DNA of 64,000 nt from Podarcis raffonei (taxonomy: Eukaryota; Chordata; Lepidosauria; Squamata; Lacertidae). Below the pieces are notes generated by a model, which saw only the letters and a program-made list of their open reading frames with translations, had not been told where the DNA came from and searched no databases. The position numbers and the translations under genes were made by a program. Of this stretch, positions 1 through 15,327 are shown piece after piece. Each line of letters begins with the position of its first letter. Position 1 is the stretch's first letter. The stretch is from positions 38,756,001 through 38,820,000 of the forward strand of contig NC_070614.1 in assembly GCF_027172205.1 (NCBI RefSeq), read 5' to 3'.

Positions 1-24
1 CCATTAAATGATGCCAGAAGATAG

Positions 25-400
25 GGAAGGCCTGTAGAGCAGTGGTAGGACATCAGTTTTGCATGCACAAGGTCCCAGGTTTGATCCCCAGCTTCTCCAA
101 GTAAGAACATAAGAAGAGCCTGGTGGGTTGGGCCAATGGTCCACCCATCGAGTGCAGCATCCTGTTCTCTCTGTGGCCGTCCAGATACCTGTGGGAAACC
201 AGCAAGCAGGATCCGAACACAAGAGCCTCCTGTGGTTTCAGGAGACGGAGCAATAGCCATCATGGCTCATAGCCTTAACATCCATGATTTTTCGTCCAAT
301 CCATCAAAGATAGGATAGTGGCTGGGAATTTGCCCTGTATGAAACCTTGGAGAGCTACTGCCCATCGATGTCTGTTACTCATGGTGGCTTATATAGGACC
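25..400 (+). repeat. tRNA-derived SINE, split by a CR1 insertion
   Basis: The left part (about 25-105) has a tRNA-like A box and a B box (GGTTTGATCCCC). The right part (about 336-400) carries the body phrase CTTGGAGAGCTACTGCC of the same SINE. The two are separated by a CR1 fragment, so the SINE is the older element. Reverse-strand relatives lie at 58975-59115 and 60735-60935. Confidence 0.6.
105..335 (-). mobile_element. CR1-clade LINE 3' end inserted in a SINE
   Basis: It begins with AGAACATAAGAAGAGCC, the reverse complement of the 3' end of a common squamate CR1/L3-type LINE, and continues through the untranslated region. Related copies are at 17220-17360, 33975-34600, 53690-53850 and 57090-57560. 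It interrupts the SINE at 25-400. Confidence 0.6.
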
Positions 401-1408
401 TCAAGTATCCCAGAGGCAATATAGCTCTGGTCTCGAGGGAGGGCAGAGGGAGAGGGCCAGTGTCCTCCTACCCCACCTGTGGACTCCTCATGGGCAACTG
501 GTTGTAGGGAAGAGGATGTTGGTCTAGCCAGGCCATTGGTCTGATGCAGTAGCACTTCTGGTTTTCCTAGAAAGTCGGTTCTTCATTGGGGTAGATGGTG
601 AATGGAAAAGGGCAAATGGAGAGGTGGCTAGAGGAGTGATTGACGCCACATGGCCATATTTTGGGGAAAGAAAGAGTAGAGGAATATGTGAAGTGAAGGG
701 GTGAACGGTGGGCTATCTTGAGAACAAGGTGGGAGAAAAATAAGGGGACAGGGTGGACGAGTCATCCTGGAGGCAGGATAGCGGGCGATAAAAATGTTTG
801 TCTGCTCCTATCGTGTAAGTTATTCCCTTTGGCCACTTGGAGGGAAAGGCTTGTATCCAATGATGCTCCAACAGAACCACTAGTTCTCCTTCCATTTGCT
901 TTCCTACCGCAAATCTGCTCTGGAGATTCTCCCAACCCTGATTTGGGGGGTGTTCATGGGCCAGAGGAGACGGGGGGAGAGAGAGAAGTTGCTTTGTGTC
1001 ATGCCTGGAAGTCCATTGTGCCTTCAGAGCTGCAGGGTTAGCTATAGCCCAAAGTTTGGAAACATCCTTGTAAGGGAAGACATCTCATCTTTTTAAAGAA
1101 TTTAAAAAATCTGTCTTCCTGCTTTCCACATGTTGATTGGTACAAGTAGAGTCCGGATATCTTTGTCACCATTTAAAATAAAAATAAAAATACACACATC
1201 CTTCATTTAAAGGTAAGGCATGGGTCTAGTCCTCATCGTACTGGGGGCAATAAGGTTGACCATGCTCAGGCAGCATCTCATAAAAGCTGAGAAAGCATAA
1301 AAGGTGTACAGTTTAGTTCCCTTCTCAGAAGATGGAGCATCTGTGCCATGACATCTTTTTGGCGGGACTTCAGAAGGTGGTTCATCTGAGCCCTTGGAGC
1401 TTTGCCCA
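400..1408. other. No gene recognised
   Basis: Unique-looking sequence. Open frames of about 100 codons on both strands lack homology, splice context or codon bias that I can recognise. If CA11 begins further left, this is CA11 intron. Confidence 0.5.
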
Positions 1409-1690
1409 CCTAGAATCATAGAACTGTAGAGTTTAAGGGGCCCTGAGGGTCATCTAGTCCAGCCCCCTGCAGACACAGGATTCACAACTCAAAAAACCCT
1501 GACAGATGGCCACCCAACCTCTGCTTAAAGACCTTCAATGAAGGAGAGTCCACCACCTTCCGCGGTAGCCCGTTCCCCCTTCAAACATTCCTGACGCTTA
1601 GTTGGAATCTCTTTCCTCGTCATTCGAATCCGTTACAAGGAAGGAGATTCTGACGAACTGTTAGGAAGAACCTGCTTCCCTGTCTCACTT
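1409..1690 (-). mobile_element. CR1 LINE 3' end
   Basis: On the minus strand it ends with the CR1 tail (GGACTAGATGACCCTCAGGG, then a TTCTATGATTCTA-like end). The preceding part matches the end of the CR1 reverse-transcriptase frame seen intact at 38573-39445. It is 5'-truncated. Confidence 0.7.
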
Positions 1691-2440
1691 CCCTCTCTCC
1701 TCTCTGCTTCTCCTCCCCCTCCCACCACAACCCCCCCCCGTACAGTATTTCATCTTCCCATTTCTCCCTTTCCCCCTGACTGTGGCTCCTTCGAAACTTC
1801 CGAAACGCCGTGGACGTGTGTTTTCCTGTGCCTGTTGTGGGGGGTAGGTGGGGCTCCCAGCTTTGCCCTCGGAATAAGCAGCTTGGCCAGTGAAGCAGAT
1901 GCCTTGTCAGCGGGCTTAATTTGCATGATTAATTCTGAGCTCAGGATTTGGGTTTCCTCGGCGCGGAATGTTGGCACCGATGCCAGACAGCCAATTAGGT
2001 CTTGGATGCCAGATGGGGAATGAGCGCACACACAGAGAGAGAGAGACATATGCCTTGTTCGTGACCCCCTGCGTCGAAGGTTGGGGATGACTCGTGGTGT
2101 CCCAAGGGGACGGTGTTTCCTCCATCGCCTTGCTGCGAGGAGTGCCAACGCTGGAGGTGGCGGCGGCTGCTGCTGCGCCGTGCCTGTGCGCAGTGCCGAG
2201 AGCCGGGGTGGGGGGCTGGGCTCAGGAACTGCAAGAGGCTGCATTAATATTTAATATCTCCCTCGCCCGCTCCAGTGATGCAGCGAGCAGCAGGCAAAGA
2301 GAAATGGGACCACAGCGTTGGGGGGCGGGCGGGTAGGCAGGCAGGCAAGCGGGGGATCAAGGGGGCACGCTGGTGGCATGATAGGATTGAGGGGGACACG
2401 CCACAATATTATCATCATCACCACCCTACTCCCCAGGAGT
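1690..2440. promoter_or_regulatory. Repeat-poor candidate regulatory region
   Basis: This stretch is unlike its repeat-rich surroundings. It holds an octamer (ATTTGCAT near 1918-1926), nearby homeodomain-type sites (ATTAATTC, CCAATTAG, ATTAATATTTAATA), a GC-rich segment at about 2140-2215, and a loose REST-like half-site pair (GGCACC...AGACAGCC near 1973-1992). CA11 is mainly a brain gene, so an intronic or upstream enhancer is plausible. That is inference; no exon was recognised here. Confidence 0.3.
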
Positions 2441-2731
2441 GTGAAAAGGGAAAGGGCAAAGAATGTGTCCGCCTTGCCCCCCCCCAATGCTGAGAGGAGA
2501 AAAACAATTAAGTATATACACATAGACATTAGAATGCACCAAAAAAAGCACCAGCATACAGGAACCACAGAAGGAATCAGGAATGAAGCAAGCTTGGGCA
2601 CACACACACACAGAGATGAAGGGACAGCCACAGAGAGAACGGAACCAGATGCATTGCTTTGCTGAAATTCATGTGCACAACAATTTCCCATATTCAAATG
2701 CCCAGTGTACACAGTCACACGCAGTCTTCAC

Positions 2732-2827
2732 CAAGCTGGTGCCCTCCAGATGTTGGCACGCTACGATTCCCATCAGGTGCACCAGCTGATGGGAACTGTA
2801 GTCCACCTGGAGGGCATCAAGTTGGCA
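2732..2827. repeat. Palindromic MITE (ctccagatgtt family)
   Basis: An inverted repeat whose arms carry GCCCTCCAGATGTTGG and its reverse complement around a core of the type ACTCCCATCAGC. Relatives occur at 8993-9080, 43205-43330 and 43605-43690, with shorter pieces near 11690, 52313 and 60460. Confidence 0.55.
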
Positions 2828-2864
2828 GTGGCTGCACAAGACAGATATATCTACACACTTGTCG

Positions 2865-3320
2865 GTGTATCTTGATGAGCTGGAATATGTGCAGAGGAGG
2901 GGGACCAAGATGATCAAGGGTCTGGAAAGCAAGCCTTATGAGGAATGGTTGAAGGAGCTGGGTATGTTTAGTCTAGGAAAGAGGAGACAGAGAGGAGGTA
3001 CGGTAGCGAACTTCAGATATCTAAAGGGCTGTCACATGGAAGATGGAGTGTGCTTGTTTTCTCCTGCTCCAGAGGCTAGGACCCGAACCAATGGCTTCAA
3101 TATACAAGAAAGCAGATTCCAACTAAATATCAGGTAGAACTTTCTGACAGTAAGAGCTGTTTGACAGTGGAACGGTCTCCCTTGAGAGGTTGTGGACTCT
3201 CCTTCCTTGGAGATTTTAAAGCAGAGGTTGGATGGCCATCTGTCATGGGTGCTTTGGTTGAGATTTCTGCATTGGGGTCCTTTCCAACCATACAATTCTA
3301 TGATTCTATGGTGTATGTGT
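2865..3320 (+). mobile_element. CR1 LINE 3' end
   Basis: Translation gives the decayed end of a CR1 reverse transcriptase (LEYVQRRGTKMIKGLES, then PYEEWLKELGMFSLGKRR), followed by the CR1 tail ending in AATTCTATGATTCTATG near 3310. It parallels the open copy at 38573-39445 and is 5'-truncated. Confidence 0.8.
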
Positions 3321-3329
3321 GTATGGCTT

Positions 3330-3869
3330 TGCCTTGGGGGCATATAAATTAAGCAGTAATGCAACATAACACCTGGGTAACAACAGACACACCACCTGAT
3401 TCCTTTTATCCTGAAATATATTGCACTGCCACATCCATTCCTGGTTAAAAATATACATGCAGACAGAGTAACTCTCACATGCCCCTCTCTTTTCTCTTGC
3501 TGGTACTCTTAGCTCTTGTGAAAACACATTACATGCTTAGTTAACACATCTGTGTGCATACACACACACATATCTACCATCAACTTATTCATGTAGAAGT
3601 TTTACACACCATGTTTTGAGCAAAGACCTTCAGGTTGGCTTCCTGTCGATGGCAATGTTCAGGGCTGGCTGTTTGTTGCCTGCTGGGAGTGACAGGGAAG
3701 AAGGTAGGGAGACCAACAACAGGGGAACCAGAGCAATCACAGAAAAGGGCAACACTAATTCCTTCTCCTAAGGAGGAGGAAGGTGACAGGCAGGGCTACT
3801 CCCTGGATTGGCTGTAAATAAGAAGGCAGGTAGCCGGGGGGGGGTAGTGGCTGGTGGCAGATGAAGGTT
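3330..3869. other. No gene recognised
   Basis: Low-complexity CA-rich patches and no coding or splice signals that I can support. Confidence 0.5.
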
Positions 3870-4471
3870 CCTCTGGGTGGAGCCTCATTCGCCAGCTTCC
3901 ACTGATCCATAGCAGGGCCTTTTCAGTGGTGATTCCCCTGTTGTGTAATGCCCTCCATCATTATTAACTTGAAGGAAGAATATGAAACATGCTTGTTTCT
4001 TCAGGCATTTGGTGGCTGTTCCTGGCAACTCTTGTGATCGTTGGCTGGAAGTCTGTTCTTACCAGAATTGCTTTTAGAATACTTTGTAACTGAAAGTGTT
4101 TTTAATTGTATAGTGGTACCTCAGGTTACATGCACTTCAGGTTACAGACACTTCAGGTTACAGACTCCGCTAACCCAGAAATAGTGCTTCAGGTTAAGAA
4201 CTTTGCTTCAGGATGAGAACAGAAATCATGCTCCGGAGGCGCGGCGGCAGCAGGAGGCCCCATTAGCTAAAGTGGTGCTTCAGGTTAAGAACAGTTTCAG
4301 GTTAAGAACGGACCTCTGGAACGAATTAAGTACTTAACCCGAGGTACCACTGTAGTTGTTTTTGGAATGTTGAGGCTGTTTTAGAATGCTTTTTGCTTTG
4401 CTTTTGTTTCTAAATTGTGAATCTTCTGTTTGCCACTCCTTTGGGAGAAAGGGTGAGGTATAGATTCAATA
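3870..4471 (+). mobile_element. L2-type LINE 3' end, split by a MITE
   Basis: The 3' untranslated region of an L2-like LINE ends in TATAGATTCAATAAATAA. It is interrupted at 4110-4354 by a MITE, and the flanks read through as one element once the MITE is set aside. Confidence 0.55.
4110..4354 (+). mobile_element. Tigger-like MITE (gtggtacc family)
   Basis: It has terminal inverted repeats of the form CAGTGGTACCTC...GAGGTACCACTG flanked by TA. The interior repeats CAGGTTA / TTAAGAAC blocks that can fold back, with a GC-rich centre (GGCGCGGCGGCAGCAGGAGG). There is no coding capacity. The TA duplication and ends suggest a non-autonomous Tc1/mariner (Tigger-like) element. This is the reference copy for about ten others in the window. 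Confidence 0.75.
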
Positions 4472-9449
<4,978 letters not shown>

Positions 9450-11072
9450 CTGAGATGCGCTGCAGCCAGTTGAATGTTTGAGGGTGGCTGTGGCTCCTTC
9501 AGAATTTGATGTCTAACTGAGGAAGTTGTAACCTCCCACTTCTGGGTGACCAGACTGCCTTCCACCATGCGAAAGGGCAATAACAGGATGCCTGTGAACA
9601 ACAACAGAATGTATGCCTCAGGGGTGTTTGGGACACACATGCACACCCACACAATGCGGCTTCCAGAGGTTTCTAAAAATGAGGCCCCGGCTATTTATCA
9701 ACAGAACATGGCGTACACAATTGAACAGCCATATCTTAAAAGGGATTGGGCCTTTCCCAGATGCCTGAGGACTAGAATCTTGTCCTCTGACATTGCCTCC
9801 CTGCTTATTCCCAAAAGCATTTGGCTTTTTGTTCAAACACACTCAAAATCTCCGTGAATCCAAAACATGAGGGAGAGAGAATGTAACCCAAATTTGGGGC
9901 AGCACAGCCAAACTGCATTGGGCAGACAGCTGTTCCCCTGCAAACAGCTCAGAATGTCTGGTTGGGCATATAAATGTTGGAGACTATCCCCCATAATGTA
10001 TGAGAACACTCCCAAGATATCTGAGGGACATTCTGTGAGCTTCAGGAGCCACCGGCCACAAAAACCCAAACAGGGTGGTTTCCTTCTATATTAATGTTCT
10101 GAACCTGAGGAAGTCGGGGGGTGGGACAGCATAACACAAACGATACACAGGGACAACCTCACAAATCCTGAGATTCTTTCAATATTTGGGGCAGAGACAT
10201 ACACATGAAACTCCACCCCACTTTCTGTGCCAATGTGAGGAAATCTGGGGTGGAAAATACAAACGAGAGCCCCCTCCCAAATCCTCAGTATATCTTGGGA
10301 TGTTTAAGAGAACAGAAAACACACACCAACGCGACCATCGTTTCCGAATGGCCTTCAATAACCTTAGCTGGGGAGCAGGGAGAGGGGAGAATTTTGTTGC
10401 CAAAAGAATACACCTTTTGAATACAGATTAATATTATTAATTAAAGAACAATTTTCAAAACAAGCTTTGATTTCTTTGCAGTGATCTTTTTTTCAGCTAG
10501 ATCGGGGACAAACAGCAGGTCATCGTGACCCTACTCAGGTCATGTAAAGTGATATTGGGGGGAGGGGGAGAAAGAAAATTTGAGGTGGGAGGTGGGATGA
10601 GGAGCTGAATGTTTCAGACACACATGTATACCGGCACTTTCCTCTCCAAACCAAATCACCCCCAGCTGTTTTTCTTCCCTGTGAGGATTGCTTTAAAGCA
10701 GCCTTGCAAATAAGCCCACCAAAGTTACTAGCCTGCAATTATTATTTTTACCAGCCTTCTGTGGGCTGGCAGAAAGGGATAGAGAGCCCTGCCACTCCTG
10801 TAGAGTTACCTGTGACATTTCAGTGCAGGCTGTGGATAACGGGTTTCCCGCAACTCACATTCCACTTGTTTACCAGGCTAGATGAAGAAGAGAGACCGTC
10901 ATAGCTGCACAGTGGGGGTGGGGGTGGGGAGGAGAGTTCCTTCCCCAGGATGGACCATCACCCCCCGATTCCAAACTTCTATATTTTACAAAGAGACTAA
11001 ATTTTTAGCATTTGTAGAACCTGAGATACAAGACAAAATGTACAGACACTATTCTCATTTTGTGTTTGTGTG
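9450..11072. other. CA11 3' UTR and intergenic DNA
   Basis: CA11 3' untranslated sequence should begin here. I see no clear canonical AATAAA close to the stop; an ATTAAA variant occurs near 10440. No other gene or clear repeat is recognised. Confidence 0.4.
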
Positions 11073-11483
11073 TGGAAGTCAGAGCTGGACCATAAAGAAG
11101 GCTGATCGCCGAAGAATTGATGCTTTTGAATTCTGGTGCTGGAGGAGACTCTTGAGAGTCCCATGGACTGCAAGAAGATCAAACCTATCCATTCTTAAGG
11201 AAATCAGCCCTGAGTGCTCACTGGAAGGACAGATCCTGAAGCTGAGGCTCCAATACTTTGGCCACCTCATGAGAAGAGAAGACTCCCTGGAAAAGACCCT
11301 GATGTTGGGAAAGATGGAGGGCACAAGGAGAAGGGGACGACAAAGGATGAGATGGTTGGACAGTGTTCTCGAAGCTACCAGCATGAGTTTGACCTAACTG
11401 CGGGAGGCAGTGGAAGACAGAAGTGCCTGGCGTGCTCTGGTCCATGGGGTCACAAAGAGTCGGACACGACTAAACAACAACAA

Positions 11484-11486
<3 letters not shown>
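11073..11486 (+). mobile_element. BovB (RTE) LINE 3' end
   Basis: Translation shows the C-terminus of an RTE-type reverse transcriptase ([36 protein letters not shown]), ending in CACGACTAAACAACAACAACAA. It is 5'-truncated and little diverged from the copies at 12550 and 17533, so it is young. Confidence 0.92.

Positions 11487-11532
<46 letters not shown>
11487..11532 (+). repeat. (GT)n microsatellite at the BovB tail
   Basis: Twenty-three GT units directly follow the CAA tail of the BovB copy, a usual position for microsatellites seeded by LINE tails. Confidence 0.95.
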
Positions 11533-11537
<5 letters not shown>

Positions 11538-12055
11538 CAGCTTGCTATCCCCTTTCAGTGTCTTACTTCCCACCCTCCAAAATTCCTGTGGACACCCATA
11601 GAAACATCCACAAAGCCCACCCTCCACTACCTGCTTACGTACCTGTATGCAATTCCTCTTTGTTTACAGGTGAAGCTTTGCCGACCTGGTGCTCCCCAAA
11701 CGTTTTGGACTACAACTCCCATCAGCCCCAGCTTCCATAGCCTTGCTGGATAGAAGGCTGCTCTCATGGCAGTCATCAGTAACAAGGTTGTACATTGACT
11801 GTAGATGACAGCCCTTTTCCTTCCCCAAGTCAGAAGTGGTTGCATCTGTTGAGCTGAGCAGATGTTAACTTTTGCACGGGCTGAAGACACGTGTGGAGAT
11901 TGTCCCCACTGTTCCTGGACCCCCTCCACCATTCAGATATCAGCTACACGGAGTGTTGTGTATACAGCGTGAACACTCATAAACTGCCTGCACAGCTGAG
12001 GATCCTGTAACATGAGAGAGGCCCCGCTTTTACAGACAAAGCCTACACATGCATA

Positions 12056-12205
12056 GCTGGGATAGCTCAGTCAGTAGAGCATAAGACTCTGAATCTCAGG
12101 GTTGTGGGTTCGACCCCCACATTGGACAAAAGATTCCTGCATTTCAGGGGGTTGGACTAGATGACCCCACGGTTCTTTCCAACTCTGTATTTCTACGCAA
12201 ATTTG
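12056..12205 (+). mobile_element. tRNA-derived SINE with CR1-type tail
   Basis: The head is tRNA-like (GGGATAGCTCAGTCAGTAGAGC, GGTTCGACCCCCAC). The second half is the CR1 3' end (GGGGGTTGGACTAGATGACC, TCCAACTCTGTATTTCTA). Copy two is at 47078-47220. The tail suggests mobilisation by CR1. Confidence 0.75.
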
Positions 12206-12549
12206 AAGCAGGTTCTAAGGATGGATAGGATAAAAACGCAAAGGCCAGCTTTGCAAATAAGAAGTTAAGTTTCCCAAATCCCGACTTCAAGGGGTATTGG
12301 GTTGCAGAAGTGGGAGTGGGAGAGGGAGAAATTTGATTCGATTTGCATTCACACTAAAATGTTGATGAATTCATTACTCTCCCCCCCCCCCAACACTAAA
12401 CTGATGTGGAAATATGGAGAACTGTGTTTAAGAATTGGGGGGGGGGGGCAGAAACGGAGAGTAACCAGAATTGACAGATTCATCCTTCAGCATGGGAAGG
12501 CCTCAACTTTGGAGGTCCTATTGCCTATTGCAATAGAGAATATTGGGCT

Positions 12550-13110
12550 GTTGTTGTTGTTTAGTCGTTTAGTCGTGTCCGACTCTTCGTGACCCCATGG
12601 ACCAGAGCACGCCAGGCACTTCTGTCTTCCACTGCCTCCCGCAGTTTGGTCAAACTCATGTTGGTAGCTTCAAGAACACTGTCCAACCATCTCGTCCTCT
12701 GTCGTCCCCTTCTCCTTGTGCCCTCCATCTTTCCCAACATCAGGGTCTTTTCCAGGGAGTCTTCTCTTCTCATGAGGTGGCCAAAGTATTGGAGCCTCAG
12801 CTTCAGGATCTGTCCTTCCAGTGAGCACTCAGGGCTGATTTCCTTCAGAATGGAGAGATTTGATCTTCTTGCAGTCCATGGGACTCTCAAGAGTCTCCTC
12901 CAGCACCATAATTCAAAAGCATCAATTCTTCGGCAATCAGCCTTCTTTATGGGCCAGCTCTCACTTCCATACATCATTACTGGGAAAACCATAGCTTTAA
13001 CTATACGGACTTTTGTTGGCAAGGTGATGTCTCTGCTTTTTAAGATGCTGTCTAGGTTTGTCATTGCTTTTCTCCGAAAAAGCAGGTGTCTTTTAATTTC
13101 GTGACTGCTG
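12550..13110 (-). mobile_element. BovB (RTE) LINE 3' end, inverted
   Basis: On the minus strand 167 codons are open (DSILKSRDITLPTKVRIVKA through [18 protein letters not shown]), the C-terminal part of the RTE reverse transcriptase. It lies inverted to the copy at 11073-11486, about 1.1 kb away. Confidence 0.92.
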
Positions 13111-13767
13111 GATATTGGGCTAGATGGGTCAAAAGCCTGACCTAGTAAAAAGCAGCTTTGTCTGTGAGATAGCCCAAATGGCCCACAAGAAACAGTGGTT
13201 CTTAATTGCTAATTAGCCTCTTCCATATAAGAAAACAGCTTCTTAGGTTTTCAGGGCTCAATTGTGAACAATTTACACGCAAAGTAAAGAGGAAGCCGGA
13301 TAACAGGACAAGATGGAAAATGGTGCCATGATTGTTTCATATTCACCCCCCCCCAGCCCTTGTAGAGTTCGCCATTCTCTCCCAGCAGCACTTCAGTCTT
13401 TTAATTACCACTGGAAGATCCAGCAGTAGCTGCTAGTGAGCCAACACAGCAAAGACGCAGCATGGATACCTTTAAGATTTCAGTTCTTTGGAGACAGAAA
13501 TAGATGGCTAGAGAGTGACCTTATCAAATACAGCTCCCTTGGGGACAACCATTCCCAACACAAAAGCCGGTGAGCAGAGAAACTGGGGCACCAGAAATAA
13601 TTACTATGTGCAAAGTTGTAACCATGTAAACACAATTACTTGAGTTAAAGTGGGGTGGGGGGAGGAAAGCAGGCAGAATTAAGTGTGAATGGGCCTTGCA
13701 CTGGGTGTTGATAGATGATAGATATTCTACTGCCCCCTGGTGGAAATCTTCCCCAAATTCTTGATTC

Positions 13768-14118
13768 TGGCAAAAGGGACCCCGACCATTAGGTCCAGTC
13801 GTGGCCGACTCTGGGGTTGCGGTGCTCATCTCGTTTTAATGGCCGAGGGAGCCAGTGTACAGCTTCCGGGTCATGTGGCCAGCATGACTAAGCCGCTTCT
13901 GGCGAACCAGAGCAACACATGGAAACACTGTTTACCTTCCTGCTGGAGCGGTACCTATTTATCTACTTGCACTTTGACGTGCTTTCGAACTGCTAGGTTG
14001 GCAGGAGCAGGGACCAAGCAACGGGAGCTCAACCCATCGCAGGGATTCGCACCGCTGAACTTCTGATCGGCAAGTCCTAGGCTCTGTGGTTTAACCCACA
14101 GCGCCACCCACGTCCCCT
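13768..14118 (-). mobile_element. Full-length Sauria SINE with target-site duplication
   Basis: The reverse-oriented element runs from GGGACGTGGGTGGCGCTGTG (at its right end) to the BovB-type tail. CTTGATTCTGG flanks both sides (near 13760 and 14117). Confidence 0.88.
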
Positions 14119-15327
14119 TGATTCTGGAGGGGTGGGAATTCCGGATTATTCTGATCCTTGGCTGGGAACTGAGGCAAAAACGGGGGCATAGAAAGGGGCA
14201 CAAGGCGAAAAAAGGAGGAGGGAAGAGGCAGTAAGCCAAAAAGGGCTACTGTGGTGTGCAAGGTTTCTGCTGAGATTGGTGTGGAAGAGGGTACATAACT
14301 TTTCCAGTCCCTCCTCCTCTCTCTGTGCTCCACCACTTTAAGCACACCAGAAGCCACCTGCAGGAATCCTCTTCAGTCGCCTCTTACAAGCCTTTAAATA
14401 CTTGCAGGCAAGCCTTGCATCTTCCTATTTCCTGTCCCGCCTCCCTTGTGGTTTCTTATTGGGGAAGAGCCAGGAGAAGCACCTGCTTTGACAAAGCTAT
14501 GGTATGTTGTTACCTGCTTCCTCTGGCTTTACATGGGAAGGCAAACCTTCTAGCAGGGGCCTGGTGCTCCAAGCAAGTGATTGGCACACTTGATTTGTGG
14601 CGCTGGGCAATCGGCTCCTCGTAACCAGCTGGGAGCAGTCCGACAGAGAAATCACCATCACCTGCCTTTCCTGTGTTCCATTTCCTTCGAACCACGCTGT
14701 CTGCAGTGCAGCCCACCCCACACGTGTGTGTATATACTGTGTTTGCCTGTAGTCCACAAAAGCTCATGCCACAAAGCATCTACTAACTGTTCAGGTGCCA
14801 CCAGACTCCTGGCTGTCTCGCTACAACAGGCCAACATGGAAGCCCCCTCTAGAAAAAGACTGTCAGGAACTCTCTTGCTAATGCGTGTCGCCTTCTTGAA
14901 ACCACTGGACTTTGAAACCATTGGATATTGGTTTATTTTATTACAATACATCTTTTCTCCCATCATGGAACTCAAGACATCGCACAAAGGGCTATTCAGG
15001 TGGTCTTCTGCTGACCACACCCAGACCTGCTTAGCTTCAGCAAGGTTGCTGCATCATGCGCCTTCCTGGCCATGTGCCCTGATTGCTCAGGGCTTAAGAG
15101 CCATAGTTGGGTGACCTCTGGAATCTAATCCGCCACAGCTCACTCCCTTCCTGGAGCCCTGACTCCAGTTCTCACTACACCCCATTCTCCTCCCACGGTT
15201 CCAGGAGTTCTGGCCCACCCCAGATGTCCCCACTAATCTACAGCGTGTTGTGCTGAGACACCATTGGTATCCCATTGAGATATTAAATCAGTCCGGTGTT
15301 GGAGAGAGTCAGCGGGGAAGGCCAGAT
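14119..15327. other. No gene recognised
   Basis: Intergenic DNA between CA11 and the sulfotransferase gene. A fragment near 14750-14830 (CACAAAAGCTCATGCCAC...) belongs to an unclassified interspersed repeat also seen near 33190 and 46070. Long open frames here show no recognisable homology. Confidence 0.45.

Noticed and set aside
1750-2244. 164-codon minus-strand open frame
   Set aside because: Proline- and alanine-rich because of GC content; overlapping frames on both strands are equally open and none resembles a known protein.
2251-2718. 155-codon minus-strand frame with hydrophobic stretches
   Set aside because: Built partly from simple repeats; no homology or gene context recognised.
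12056-12130. A tRNA gene
   Set aside because: A and B boxes are present but the acceptor stem does not pair and a CR1-type tail follows, so it is a SINE head.
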